Below are positions 14,201 to 22,836 of a stretch of 25,729 bases of DNA, in pieces. Both the position numbers and the translations under genes were made by a program. The DNA comes from a virus, in the IMG/VR virus record IMGVR_UViG_3300037071_004601, positions 1-25,729 of that record. One strand, written 5' to 3'. Below the pieces are notes generated by a model, which searched no databases, was not told where the DNA came from, and saw only the letters and a list, made by a program, of their open reading frames with translations. The number at the start of each line of letters is the position of its first letter. The stretch's first letter is position 1.

Positions 14201-14218
14201 CTCGAAAGGACGCATCCA

Positions 14219-14848
14219 ATGGCTGCTTCATCTCTCTCAGTAAAAGACGGCGGCGGAAGTTCCCAGACCATTGGGACCATGACCGACGCAGCGGGGGCCC
14301 AGCGCTCGCATGTCACCCTGGACAACGCGGCGGCCAGATACCGCATCGCGAAAACCGCGTTGGCGGCCATCGCGTCCGGCACCGCGTTCGCCGTCATCAC
14401 CGGCAGCGCCAGCAAGACGGTCCGCATCAAGCGCATCGCCATCACCTGCGCTGCCACTGCCGCAGGAGGTCTGCCGGTTACCCTGGTTAAGGGCTCCGAC
14501 GCCGGGACGCTCGGCTCGGCAGCGCTGACCCAACTGAACACCACCACCCTGGGAAAGCTGGATTCCAGCTCTGCCAGCTCAACGGCCAACGTCAGCACGG
14601 TTGGGACCGCCGTCTACACCACCCTGCCCACGTCGGCAGGCGTGCTCGGGGCAATGCGGATGCCCGCATCGGCCCTCACCACTGCGGCCACTTCCGGCGA
14701 GGCAAAGCCTGCGGCTTGGGACTTCTCCGGCGGCGCACTGGTCCTCCGCGGCGTTCTCGAGTGCGTTTATGTCACGACCAACGCCGCGACTGCGCTGTCT
14801 GGTGGCGTTTATGACTTCGAGTGCGAGTGGGAAGAGGATGCGAGCTAG
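14219..14848 (+). CDS. virion structural protein (widespread phage family)
   Basis: 209 residues from ATG 14219 with GAAAGGA at 14203-14209. N-terminal SLSVKDGGGSSQTIGTMTDA, a central beta region (FAVITGSASKTVRIKRIAI), and C-terminal WDFSGGALVLRGVLECVYVT, GGVYDFECEWEED. This pattern recurs in phage structural proteins of unknown exact role, encoded near capsid genes. Probably a head fibre, decoration or vertex protein. The final residues overlap the next gene by one base (TAGTG). Confidence 0.6.
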   Translation: MAASSLSVKDGGGSSQTIGTMTDAAGAQRSHVTLDNAAARYRIAKTALAAIASGTAFAVITGSASKTVRIKRIAITCAATAAGGLPVTLVKGSDAGTLGSAALTQLNTTTLGKLDSSSASSTANVSTVGTAVYTTLPTSAGVLGAMRMPASALTTAATSGEAKPAAWDFSGGALVLRGVLECVYVTTNAATALSGGVYDFECEWEEDAS

Positions 14849-15111
14849 TGACGTCGCATAAAAAAGACGCCGAGGCGTCAGGCCACGCTGCGCACGGTCA
14901 TCCGAAGGACGCCGAAGCGGCAAGCCATCCGAAGCATAGCCATCCGACGCACGGCGAAGGGATGCACCAGGCCACCGTCGAGGAAGCGGCGGTCGCCTCC
15001 GGGCGCGAGGAGAAAACCTGCGCCCAGTGTGGACTCGCCACCACCTACAGCGTCCCTCGCCCTGACAGCTGGCCGGAACCGTTGTGCGGAAACTGCGGAA
15101 CGAAACTATAG
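14848..15111 (+). CDS. His-rich zinc-ribbon protein
   Basis: 87 residues from GTG 14848, sharing one base with the upstream stop (TAGTG). Residues 4-40 contain about ten histidines in a quasi-repeat, including SGHAAHGHPKDAEAASHPKH and then SHPTHGEGMH. The C-terminal part is a zinc ribbon, TCAQCG and LCGNCG, about 25 residues apart. Two separate metal-binding segments in one small protein are unusual. Encoded among head genes, it may be a minor virion component or an assembly factor; function unknown. Confidence 0.55.
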   Translation: MTSHKKDAEASGHAAHGHPKDAEAASHPKHSHPTHGEGMHQATVEEAAVASGREEKTCAQCGLATTYSVPRPDSWPEPLCGNCGTKL

Positions 15112-15128
15112 GGCTGTAGCGAGGACAA

Positions 15129-15833
15129 ATGGCCACTCTGCCCCTGATGACGCTCGGTGAAATTCGCACTGCGTGTCAGCAGCGGGCAGACATGGTCAAC
15201 AGCACCTTCGTTTCTTCGGCGGAGTGGACGTCCTACATAAACAACAGCCTCTTCGAGCTCTACGACTTGCTCGTCCAGAAATACGGAGACGACTACTTCG
15301 TCAAGACCTCCCCAACCGTCATCACCACCGACGGGACCAACGACAGGTACGCGCTGGCCTCGGACTTCCTCAAGCTCCTGGGGCTCGACCTGCTCGTCTC
15401 CGGGAGCGGAGCCACGGCGCAATACGTCTCGCTCCGGCCGTTCAGCTTCACCGAGCGCAACGCCTTCTCCGGGCTTCGCTTCATCCCGGGAGCTCGAGCC
15501 AATCTCCGGTATCGCCTCAATGGCTCGAACGTCTGGTTCGCCCCATTCCCTCCAGCCGGGCTCACCATTCGCCCCCAGTACGTTCCGAGACTCACGGCGC
15601 TGTCCGCGGAGGGCGATACCTCCGACGGCTTCTCCGGGTGGCTCGAATACGTCATCGTCGATGCGTGCATCAAGGCGTTGATGAAAGAGGAGTCCGACGT
15701 TTCGGCCTTCCTGGTGGAGAAACAGGGGTTGATTGCCCGCATTGAGGCCGCGGCCGAGAATCGCGATGCCGGGAGTCCTGCGACGGTCGCTGACGCCCAG
15801 GGCGTTGGGTGGGCAGAGCCGGACGGGTGGTAG
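15129..15833 (+). CDS. head-tail adaptor/connector protein
   Basis: 234 residues from ATG 15129. N-terminal MTLGEIRTACQQRADMVNST, then WTSYINNSLFELYDLLVQKY and GDDYFVKTS, a helical pattern shared by podovirus adaptor proteins (P22 gp4-like/gp6-like connectors) that bind below the portal. The middle is beta (LRYRLNGSNVWFAPFPPAG, LTIRPQYVPRL), with a C-terminal helical part (IVDACIKALMKEESDVSAFL). The position between head proteins and the large tail protein fits a ring that connects portal to tail. Confidence 0.55.
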   Translation: MATLPLMTLGEIRTACQQRADMVNSTFVSSAEWTSYINNSLFELYDLLVQKYGDDYFVKTSPTVITTDGTNDRYALASDFLKLLGLDLLVSGSGATAQYVSLRPFSFTERNAFSGLRFIPGARANLRYRLNGSNVWFAPFPPAGLTIRPQYVPRLTALSAEGDTSDGFSGWLEYVIVDACIKALMKEESDVSAFLVEKQGLIARIEAAAENRDAGSPATVADAQGVGWAEPDGW

Positions 15834-15836
15834 GCC

Positions 15837-16157
15837 GTGGCCCTTCCTCCATTCCGTAAAATCAACGTCGCAGGCGATACGACCTTCAGTCGGGCGCAAG
15901 ACGATGCCGCCCAGGTCCACCGCGCCCTCATCAACATCCCCATTCTGAACGGGGCGCTGCTTGAAGACGTGGTGGTGACGACAGGGGCCGTCCAAAGCAT
16001 CCCCCACCAGCTCGGGCGGACGTTGATTGGCTGGATGGTGGTGCGTCAGCGGGCCAGCGCCATTGTCTGGGACACCCAGGACGCCAACACGAACCCCCAA
16101 GGGACTCTCTTCCTCAACTCTTCCGCCACCGTGACGGTGGATCTGTGGGTGTTCTGA
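15837..16157 (+). CDS. small virion protein (tail-associated)
   Basis: 106 residues from GTG 15837, 3 nt after the adaptor stop. The pattern TTGAVQSIPHQLGRTLIGWM, then VVRQRASAIVWDTQDAN and a final TVTVDLWVF is a recurrent short beta-protein form that I associate with podovirus tail genes. Its TGA overlaps the ATG of the big tail gene as TGATG (16155-16159), so the two are translationally coupled and probably work in the same tail assembly. Confidence 0.55.
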   Translation: MALPPFRKINVAGDTTFSRAQDDAAQVHRALINIPILNGALLEDVVVTTGAVQSIPHQLGRTLIGWMVVRQRASAIVWDTQDANTNPQGTLFLNSSATVTVDLWVF

Positions 16158-19100
16158 TGGCGCTCGAAGAACAGGAAATAGACATCCCGTTCGTGAAGGG
16201 GCAGGAGACCAAAACCGATCCACTCCTCCTGCCAGGAGACACGCCAACCTCAATCATCAATGGATACTTCGCACCCAACGGCTCCATTTCTCGGCGCGAT
16301 CCATGGAATGACTACACCGGATCCGAGGTGCCCGCCGTCCAGCGCGGAATCTGCGCCTACGGCGACGAGGTGCTCACCGTGTCCGGCGAGTCGCTCTATA
16401 GCTACGGGTACGACTACGCGGACCAGTTTTCGAGGGGCACCGTTTCCCCCTGCTCCATGAGCAAGCAGAGCGTCTACGCGGGCACAACCTACGCGGACAT
16501 GATTGACGTCGCCCGTTCGACAAACCTGGGAACCAATCTCCTCTGCTACGTCTGGAGAGATTGCACCCCAACCACGCCCACCTCCTACACGGCCAACGGC
16601 ATCTACGCGATGGTGCGGGACGAGGCCTCTGGGACGGTCATCTACGGGCCAACGCTTCTCTCCGTCACCACCACCGCACAGCATCCGCGGGTGGCGGCAG
16701 TAACGGCCGTTTCTCCTTCGGCAGCAGCGGCGTTCCTGGTGCTATGGGGGGACGGCGCAAACATCAAGGGCGTCGCCATCAACATCGGAACGCTGGTGGC
16801 CACGGCGTCAGCCAACATTTTCACTGACCGGTCAGGGCAAATCCCGTTCGCATTCTATCAGAGTGCCGGAAGCGTCATCGTGGCCTATGCCACCGGGACT
16901 GCTCCCGACAGCGTGCTCGCTGCGAAGCTGGCGTTTACGGCCGGGGCGATCACCGTCGTCTCGGGGCCCGTGAGTTGCTCGCTCACCGCAACTCTTCCCA
17001 GGGCGGACGTGGCGTGTCTCGCGCTTGCGGCCTACTCGTCTTCTATCATCGGCGTGTTTGCGCTGGCCCGCGGCGGCGCTGGGAACGAAGGGGTATGGGC
17101 AGGGACGCTTGGGGCGACCGCCACGACGGTAACTGCCGGAATCGCCCTTGCCAACAAGGACGCCACGCCCGCGCCGCTCATCGGCCAGGCATTCATAACG
17201 GCGACGCTGGTCGGCACGACGATGTTGGTCTTCAGCGACAACCCGTGCCCCGTTGCGTTGTTTGCCGCTGCTGGGACGACGACGCCGCTCCGGACCGTCG
17301 GCATCAACTCCTCAAACGTCGTCGTCCAGGCGGCCGCCACGGCGCTCACGAGCCTCATCTGCGCCAAGGGGGCATGTGGCCCATTCATCGCTGGACAGGC
17401 CTTCACCTCCGGGGGCAAGGCCTATTTGCCTGTCTATGTGGGCTCCTCGGTCACGGGAGATCCGAACCTCCAAAACACATGGTTCCTGTACTCCGAGAGC
17501 TCGGACCAACTCGTCGGGAAGGCGCTTTACGGGACGTTCGGGGCATGGACCATCAACAACTCCGGAATGACGTACTCCTCAATTCCGCCGAGCACCGTCG
17601 TCTTGAATTCTGGCGACTTCCTCTGCCCAGTTTCGGAGCGCGGCCAAATCGCCTTCGCTGGCGGGAACAATGTGAATGTGACGGCCGTTGGCGTTTCGCG
17701 GCTGGTGCTCGACTTCTCCCCACTCTTCTCGACCGCGCAGGTCGGCCCGTGCCAGTTCTTCGCTGGCGGCATCCTGACCCAGTACGACGGCCGCTCCGTG
17801 GTGGAGGCCGGGTTTCATCTCTTCCCGGAGTACGTGCGGGTCCAGCTCACCGGGACGGGCATCACGGGAACCTATCAATATTGCGCTCTGTACGAGTGGA
17901 CTGACGACAAGGGACAACGACACCAGTCGGCGCCTTCCGTGCCGGTAACTTCATCCCCGGCAAACCAGACGGTCCGCCTGAAGGTTCCGTGCCTTGGGAT
18001 GACGGCCAAGTCGAACGTCACCATCGTCCTCTATCGAACCGCGACGCTCGGAACCACATTCTACCGACTGAACGACATCCTGACGCCCATCGTCAACATC
18101 CCCACCAGTCCGATGACGGCGGACTACGACGACACGGCAACGGACGCGTCAATTACGGACAACGAAGTACTCTACACCGTGGGCGGCGCACTCGACCGCA
18201 ATGGGCCATCATTCGTTGGGGCCGTCGCTGCCCACCAGGGCCGCCTCTGGATGGTTGGCCTCGAGGACCCAACGGAATTCCGCTTCTCCCAGGAAGCTGT
18301 TGCGAGCGACGGGCTCGCCTTTAATGAGGCGCTCTCCGGAAGAATTCAGCCGGGCATTGGCGCACTGACGGCCATGGCGCCGCTCGACGACAAAGCAATT
18401 CTCTATACCGCCGGGAAGAAGTTGGTCGTATTCGGGGATGGGCCCAACCAAGCGGGACTCCAGGGCACCTATTCGTCCCCACAACTCCTGCCGTCGGACA
18501 TCGGGTGCTCGGAGCCGCGCAGCATCGTCAACATCTCGTCTGGGCAGATGTACCAGAGCGACCTAGGAATCTACCTCCTCAACCGGGCGCTTCAGGATGA
18601 ATACATCGGCTCGCCTGTCGAAAATCTGGTTGTCGGTCAGGCCATCTCGTCAGCAGTGAGCGTTCCCGATAAGGCCCAGGTGAGATTCACTCTCCCGGAC
18701 TACAACAGCTCTTACGGGCGAATGCTCACCTACGACACCCAGTATGGTACGTGGGCATCCCACTACGCAGCGACGGCGACATCCATGACAGGCGGGTGTG
18801 TTTGGCAGGGGTATTACACCTTCGCCAACGGGACAACCTTGCGCCTCGGAACGATGGACGCCGACACCCTGGCTGGCGCCTATCTGGACTTTAACACCCA
18901 CTCCATTCCGGTCATCTGGACATCGCCAAAAATTCATGTCGGCGCGTTGGGAGGGTTTCAGCGGGTGCGAAGGCTGGTGCTCCGCGGGGCGTTCTCGGCG
19001 GACTCGGCCATTTCCATCCTCGTCACCACGCCCGAGTCCTCCTATACGGCAACGCTCGCCTCCTCTGACGCGATCGACGTGGGCGGCTACTTCACCCTTC

Positions 19101-19264
19101 GGCATCACATCGCTCTTCAGAAGTGCAACACCATTCAGTTCACCATCACCGACACACCAGCCGGCGGTCCCGGAACTCGGGCCGGGTGTAATTTCAGCGG
19201 GATGACGCTCGGCGTCGGCATTAAGAAGGGCACGGCGAAGTTGCCGGCCGCGTCGTCGATGTAG
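16157..19264 (+). CDS. large tail protein (stopper/hub-like, ~1035 aa)
   Basis: Start chosen at ATG 16157 (TGATG overlap); GTG 16145 adds four codons. The N-terminus (DPLLLPGDTPTSIINGYFAP, NGSISRRDPW) resembles tail proteins with beta-propeller-like repeats. The body is a long series of Gly/Thr/Ala-rich strands, with a fibronectin-like section (GTGITGTYQYCALYEWTDDK) in the middle. The C-terminus KCNTIQFTITDTPAGG, NFSGMTLGVGIKKGTAKLPA matches a recurrent tail-protein ending in podovirus-like phages. Probable role: tail tube, hub or DNA-retaining plug. No peptidoglycan hydrolase motif is visible. Confidence 0.55.
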   Translation: MALEEQEIDIPFVKGQETKTDPLLLPGDTPTSIINGYFAPNGSISRRDPWNDYTGSEVPAVQRGICAYGDEVLTVSGESLYSYGYDYADQFSRGTVSPCSMSKQSVYAGTTYADMIDVARSTNLGTNLLCYVWRDCTPTTPTSYTANGIYAMVRDEASGTVIYGPTLLSVTTTAQHPRVAAVTAVSPSAAAAFLVLWGDGANIKGVAINIGTLVATASANIFTDRSGQIPFAFYQSAGSVIVAYATGTAPDSVLAAKLAFTAGAITVVSGPVSCSLTATLPRADVACLALAAYSSSIIGVFALARGGAGNEGVWAGTLGATATTVTAGIALANKDATPAPLIGQAFITATLVGTTMLVFSDNPCPVALFAAAGTTTPLRTVGINSSNVVVQAAATALTSLICAKGACGPFIAGQAFTSGGKAYLPVYVGSSVTGDPNLQNTWFLYSESSDQLVGKALYGTFGAWTINNSGMTYSSIPPSTVVLNSGDFLCPVSERGQIAFAGGNNVNVTAVGVSRLVLDFSPLFSTAQVGPCQFFAGGILTQYDGRSVVEAGFHLFPEYVRVQLTGTGITGTYQYCALYEWTDDKGQRHQSAPSVPVTSSPANQTVRLKVPCLGMTAKSNVTIVLYRTATLGTTFYRLNDILTPIVNIPTSPMTADYDDTATDASITDNEVLYTVGGALDRNGPSFVGAVAAHQGRLWMVGLEDPTEFRFSQEAVASDGLAFNEALSGRIQPGIGALTAMAPLDDKAILYTAGKKLVVFGDGPNQAGLQGTYSSPQLLPSDIGCSEPRSIVNISSGQMYQSDLGIYLLNRALQDEYIGSPVENLVVGQAISSAVSVPDKAQVRFTLPDYNSSYGRMLTYDTQYGTWASHYAATATSMTGGCVWQGYYTFANGTTLRLGTMDADTLAGAYLDFNTHSIPVIWTSPKIHVGALGGFQRVRRLVLRGAFSADSAISILVTTPESSYTATLASSDAIDVGGYFTLRHHIALQKCNTIQFTITDTPAGGPGTRAGCNFSGMTLGVGIKKGTAKLPAASSM

Positions 19265-19334
19265 GTCAAGGCGGGAGAGCTACGCCCTAAACGAGCGTTC
19301 ATCTTGGCGGGTGGGCGCCTGTCGCGGATCATTT

Positions 19335-19736
19335 ATGTCTATGCGACTCATCGGTGTTGTGGGCGTTTTGGTTTTGATGGTTGGGTGCGGCCGGTCTGGG
19401 CCGTGCAAAGAGCGGAGCGGAACGTATTCCGTCAAGCACGAGCAGAGGTCGGGGAACTGCGGCGCGATCTCGGAATACATCGTCAACGTCGACCAGCCAG
19501 CGCCATCATCGCAATGCGTCTTTGGCGGCGGCTATTCCGCGGACCAATGTGATGGGGACATGACCTCAACATGCCCCAACGACAACCCGGCGACCGGTAG
19601 CAACAAGTGGGTCACCTCTCTCACGTGGAACGAGGACGCATCGCACGCGACAGGTGTCGTAGACCTGGTGATCACCGGCACAAACGGGCATGGCTCCTGC
19701 CACTCCACTTACGACCTAACCTACTCTCGGATATAG
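19335..19736 (+). CDS. putative lipoprotein (candidate moron)
   Basis: 133 residues from ATG 19335 (ATG 19341 is equally possible; the frame is open from 19311). The N-terminus MSMRLIGVVGVLVLMVGC has a basic residue, a hydrophobic core and a lipobox-like M-V-G-C, predicting lipidation at the Cys and envelope localisation. The mature part has further cysteines (GPCKERSGTYSVKHEQRSGN C, QCDGDMTSTC, GSCHSTYDLTYSRI) and resembles small Cys-rich lipoproteins of Myxococcota/Deltaproteobacteria. It sits between the tail and internal protein genes with a 70-nt gap before and a 60-nt gap containing a hairpin after. Phage lipoproteins often block superinfection, which is a possibility here. Confidence 0.55.
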   Translation: MSMRLIGVVGVLVLMVGCGRSGPCKERSGTYSVKHEQRSGNCGAISEYIVNVDQPAPSSQCVFGGGYSADQCDGDMTSTCPNDNPATGSNKWVTSLTWNEDASHATGVVDLVITGTNGHGSCHSTYDLTYSRI

Positions 19737-19755
19737 TCCCGTCACGCCACCAGCG

Positions 19756-19791
19756 AACCCCGGCGCCTCCATCGGTCAGCTGCGCGGGGTT
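19756..19791 (+). terminator. GC-rich hairpin after the lipoprotein gene
   Basis: AACCCC (19756-19761) and GCGC (19763-19766) pair with GCGC (19782-19785) and GGGGTT (19786-19791), giving a 10-bp stem with one bulged G and a ~15-nt loop. It is followed only by TTC, so Rho-independent termination would be weak. The 3' arm contains the GGGG that probably serves as ribosome site for ATG 19797, so the hairpin could instead limit translation of that gene. Confidence 0.4.
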
Positions 19792-19796
19792 TCAAG

Positions 19797-20816
19797 ATGG
19801 GCTGGTGGGATTACGCGAAGTGGATCTTCCCCGCTGTCGGTGCCGCCGACGAAGCCGCCCGAGCCGTCTACCGGCTGGGCGACAACGCGGTCCAGGGCAA
19901 AGACCTCATCATGGGGGACGGCAAGGGCACGGATGCCACTGCTGGCGTCCTGGGTGGCTCCGCCGTAGACCACGCCCTCGGCCCCAACATGGGAAGCGGA
20001 AGCGTCGGGGCAGGTCCGGGCTACGCACCACCGGCCGGCCTAGACACCACGCAGTCGGACAGCGCACGCAACGAGATGATGCAGTTTGTCTCGGCCCTGA
20101 AGGAGCAAGCAGCGGGACGAGGACCGAGCGCAGCTCAGGACCAACTCCGGTCTGCGACGGACGCCAACATCCGCCAGGCGATGGCGCTGGGGCAGTCACA
20201 GCGCGGGGTGGGCTACCAGGCGGGCATCAAGAACATGCTCGCCAATCAGGCCCGAACTCAGCAGGAGTCGGCACTCCAGTCGTCGTTTCTCCGGAACCAG
20301 GAGTCGATGCAGGCACAGAGCCAACTCGGCGGCGTCCTCGGGACGATGCGTCAGGGAGATCTGGGCCAACAGGCATCATCCACGGACGTGGAGAAGCTGA
20401 AACAGAACTGGGCGGTTGCAAAGCTCGATGACGCTGGTCGAAAGCGCGCCGCCGACAACCAGCTCGCGGGAAGCGTCATCAACGCCGCGGGGGCGGCAGG
20501 AGCCCAGTACGCGAGCTCAGGCAAAGGCAAGGCAGCGGGCGGGCTCATTCAGGGCACGCCGCAGGCACCTGGAGACAGTCCCCGCAACGACACCGTCCCA
20601 GCCATGCTCTCCCCTGGCGAGATCGTCATCCCGCGCACCGTGGCCCAATCCGTGGACGCTCCGGATCGCGCCGCTGAATTCGTCGCCGCCATCAAGGCAA
20701 GCAAGGGTGCCAAGGCGGCACCGGCCAAGGGCGACTACGGCGCGTTGATGACGAAGCAGAGGCAACTCGCGGCACAGATGGCCCAGATCCAGGCGCAACT
20801 CGCGGGGCATGCGTGA
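19797..20816 (+). CDS. internal/ejection or tail-tip protein with SPGE motif
   Basis: 339 residues from ATG 19797. The N-terminus (MGWWDYAKWIFPAVGAADEA) is followed by Ala/Gln-rich helices (RGPSAAQDQLRSATDANIRQ). Residues 264-279, NDTVPAMLSPGEIVIP, form a motif common in phage internal-virion and tail proteins, preceded by GGLIQGTPQAPGDSP. The C-terminus is a Gln-rich coiled coil (RQLAAQMAQIQAQLAGHA). It is the first of three consecutive large Ala-rich genes, which in podoviruses typically encode the proteins ejected with the DNA. Exact role inferred. Confidence 0.6.
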   Translation: MGWWDYAKWIFPAVGAADEAARAVYRLGDNAVQGKDLIMGDGKGTDATAGVLGGSAVDHALGPNMGSGSVGAGPGYAPPAGLDTTQSDSARNEMMQFVSALKEQAAGRGPSAAQDQLRSATDANIRQAMALGQSQRGVGYQAGIKNMLANQARTQQESALQSSFLRNQESMQAQSQLGGVLGTMRQGDLGQQASSTDVEKLKQNWAVAKLDDAGRKRAADNQLAGSVINAAGAAGAQYASSGKGKAAGGLIQGTPQAPGDSPRNDTVPAMLSPGEIVIPRTVAQSVDAPDRAAEFVAAIKASKGAKAAPAKGDYGALMTKQRQLAAQMAQIQAQLAGHA

Positions 20817-22834
20817 GGCCGGAAAAGTACAAGCTACTGAGCGAGGATGACTCACACTTCCTCGTCCAGGACGGAGAGGGCGAGTTCAGGGTTGCGCGGG
20901 ACGGGCTTTCGCCGGAACTCCAGGAGAAAATCAAGGGCCTGGGAACGAACACTGAAGGGGCCCTTCCGGAACAGAAGCTGACCGGAGCCGACCTGTCCGC
21001 ACCCCGACAACCCGCCCCGGCGCCGACAGGCGCTCCTGTGGCCAAAAAAGAGGAACTGCTCACCGCGACTCCTCCCCCTAAAGAGGTGCCGGTCTGGAAA
21101 TCCATCGTTCAGGGCGGAGCTGGTCTCCTGGGAGGTGTCGTGGGCGGCATGTTCGGCGGCCCGCTCGGAGCCGCCGTGGGCACGGCCGGAGGAAACCTCC
21201 TCGGCAATGCCATCACCGCCAACCAGGGCGGCGAGGTTCCTCCCCTCGCGAAGTACAAGATGCTTGAGGACGGCGAGGACTTCTACCGCCTGGACGACGG
21301 CAAGGGAGAGTTCCGGGTCGCGAAGAACGGGCTCAGTCCCGAGATGCGAAATCGGGTGGTCCAGCACTTCGCGGGCGGCGGAGTGGTCGCCCCCCAGGCA
21401 GAGCCCGTATTCGACGACGCCACCTGGAGTCAGATGATGGCTTTGCAGGGCGGACAGCCAGCACCGCAAGCCGGACCCAGCGAGTTCTCGATTGCGGACC
21501 CATCGGCACGCCCGCCCTTGGACCCGAGCGAATTCCCGGAAACCATCGCGCCGACCCAGACCTTCTCCCTGCAGTCCTCGGCGACCGCACCGGTGGAGCA
21601 AAGGTACGTCTCCATCCCAGCGCCGGCCACGGAGCCTGTCGCAGCGCCCACCCTTGCCGCTCCCCCTCCCGCTCCGGTCCCAACGTCTGGTGGTTCGCCA
21701 GGCATGCCGGGAATGGGCGGGGCTCCGCGGATGCCGAACACCCAGGCGGAAATCAAGGGTGCCGAGCTCGAAGGCATCCAGGCGGCAAGAACGGGCCTCG
21801 AGGCACAACAGAAGCAGGCGCAGGCAGAGTCCCAAATTCGCCAGGCCGCGGCGCTCGAGCAGGAAGCTCGCGTCCAGAAATTCGCCGACATCAACGCCGC
21901 CCACCAGGCGCGCGGGGACAAGCTCTACAACGACGTCCTGACGGGCCAAATCAACCCGAACAAGCTCTGGGAAAGCCGAACCACCGGCCAGCAGATCGGC
22001 TCGTCCATCGCTATCATCCTGAGCGGCATCGGCCAGGGTCTGGCGGGAGGGCCCAATATGGCCCTGTCCATCATCGACAAGGCTATTGACCGAGACATCG
22101 ACGCGCAGAAAACCAACCTCTCCAAGAAGGAGAACGCGCTCGCCCAACACATGCAGATGGGTCGGGACATGGCGACCGCTCAGCAGCTCGTCAAGGCGGA
22201 CGCCCGAGACGCCATCGCCGCCCAACTCGAGGCCGCGTCCGCGAAATTCGGGGACCAGCGCGCCACTGCGGCCGCGATGGCATCCGTTGCGGCGATGAAG
22301 GAGAAGTCGGCGACCGAGCGACACACGGTGGCCGTCCAAGACATGGGCCTCTTCCTGGAGCAGGAGAAAATTGCTTCGGACCGTCTCAAGGCGGCGGCGT
22401 CAGCGAAGGACGGAAACGCAGAGCTATTCGTCCCAGGCTACGGGTTCGCGCTGGATCCAAAAGCCGCCGCCGTTGCCCGAGAAGCCACGGCGGCGCATGG
22501 GAGCCTGGTTGCGGACCTCAACGAGCTCATCAGTCTCCGGAAGACCTACGGCGTCGAAAAGGCGCCCACGGACGCGCGAGCCAGAATGGAAACGCTTCAG
22601 GGAGCCATCATGGGGAACGCCAATCAGCTCTACAGATTCGGCGCGCTCGACAAGGGCTCACAGCAGATGCTCGAGCTGATGATGGGGAACGCAACTGCTC
22701 TCGGAAACCAGCAAGCGAAGATGGAACAGTTCAAGAAGTCCGTTGAACGGAAGATGCGCGGAGTCCTGAAGTCCTACATGGACCCCCGCACCTACAAAGA
22801 CCCGGGCGAGTTCGCCGCCAAGCTGGAGCAGTAG
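20813..22834 (+). CDS. internal virion/ejection protein with duplicated module and glycine zipper
   Basis: 673 residues from GTG 20813 (GTGA overlap). Residues 5-42 (KYKLLSEDDSHFLVQDGEGE and FRVARDGLSPELQ) recur as residues 147-184 (KYKMLEDGEDFYRLDDGKGE, FRVAKNGLSPEM). Between them lies a glycine zipper at about 99-133 (GAGLLGGVVGGMFGGPLGAA), able to insert into membranes. Then come a Pro-rich spacer, long Ala/Gln/Glu helices (370-520) with a second hydrophobic stretch (IGSSIAIILSGIGQGLAGG), and a helical end. Composition and position suggest a channel-forming ejection protein. No enzyme motif is seen. Confidence 0.55.
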   Translation: MRPEKYKLLSEDDSHFLVQDGEGEFRVARDGLSPELQEKIKGLGTNTEGALPEQKLTGADLSAPRQPAPAPTGAPVAKKEELLTATPPPKEVPVWKSIVQGGAGLLGGVVGGMFGGPLGAAVGTAGGNLLGNAITANQGGEVPPLAKYKMLEDGEDFYRLDDGKGEFRVAKNGLSPEMRNRVVQHFAGGGVVAPQAEPVFDDATWSQMMALQGGQPAPQAGPSEFSIADPSARPPLDPSEFPETIAPTQTFSLQSSATAPVEQRYVSIPAPATEPVAAPTLAAPPPAPVPTSGGSPGMPGMGGAPRMPNTQAEIKGAELEGIQAARTGLEAQQKQAQAESQIRQAAALEQEARVQKFADINAAHQARGDKLYNDVLTGQINPNKLWESRTTGQQIGSSIAIILSGIGQGLAGGPNMALSIIDKAIDRDIDAQKTNLSKKENALAQHMQMGRDMATAQQLVKADARDAIAAQLEAASAKFGDQRATAAAMASVAAMKEKSATERHTVAVQDMGLFLEQEKIASDRLKAAASAKDGNAELFVPGYGFALDPKAAAVAREATAAHGSLVADLNELISLRKTYGVEKAPTDARARMETLQGAIMGNANQLYRFGALDKGSQQMLELMMGNATALGNQQAKMEQFKKSVERKMRGVLKSYMDPRTYKDPGEFAAKLEQ

Positions 22835-22836
22835 AA

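Noticed and set aside
15045-16253. 402-codon minus-strand ORF
   Set aside because: Spans several well-coupled + strand genes and has shadow-like composition.
16975-17904. 309-codon + strand ORF inside the large tail gene
   Set aside because: Arg/His/Gly-rich alternative frame lying fully within a longer, protein-like gene.
19304-19332. TTGGCG...GATCAT as promoter for the lipoprotein gene (17-nt spacer)
   Set aside because: Only moderate matches, and transcription would begin at or after the start codon; too weak to annotate.
19265-19334. GGCG...CGCC hairpin after the large tail gene as terminator
   Set aside because: Four-base stem with a 9-nt loop and no T-run.
20852-22339. 495-codon minus-strand ORF opposite the internal protein gene
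   Set aside because: Arg/Gly/Leu-rich shadow typical of the antisense of Ala-rich GC-rich genes, with no recognisable motif.
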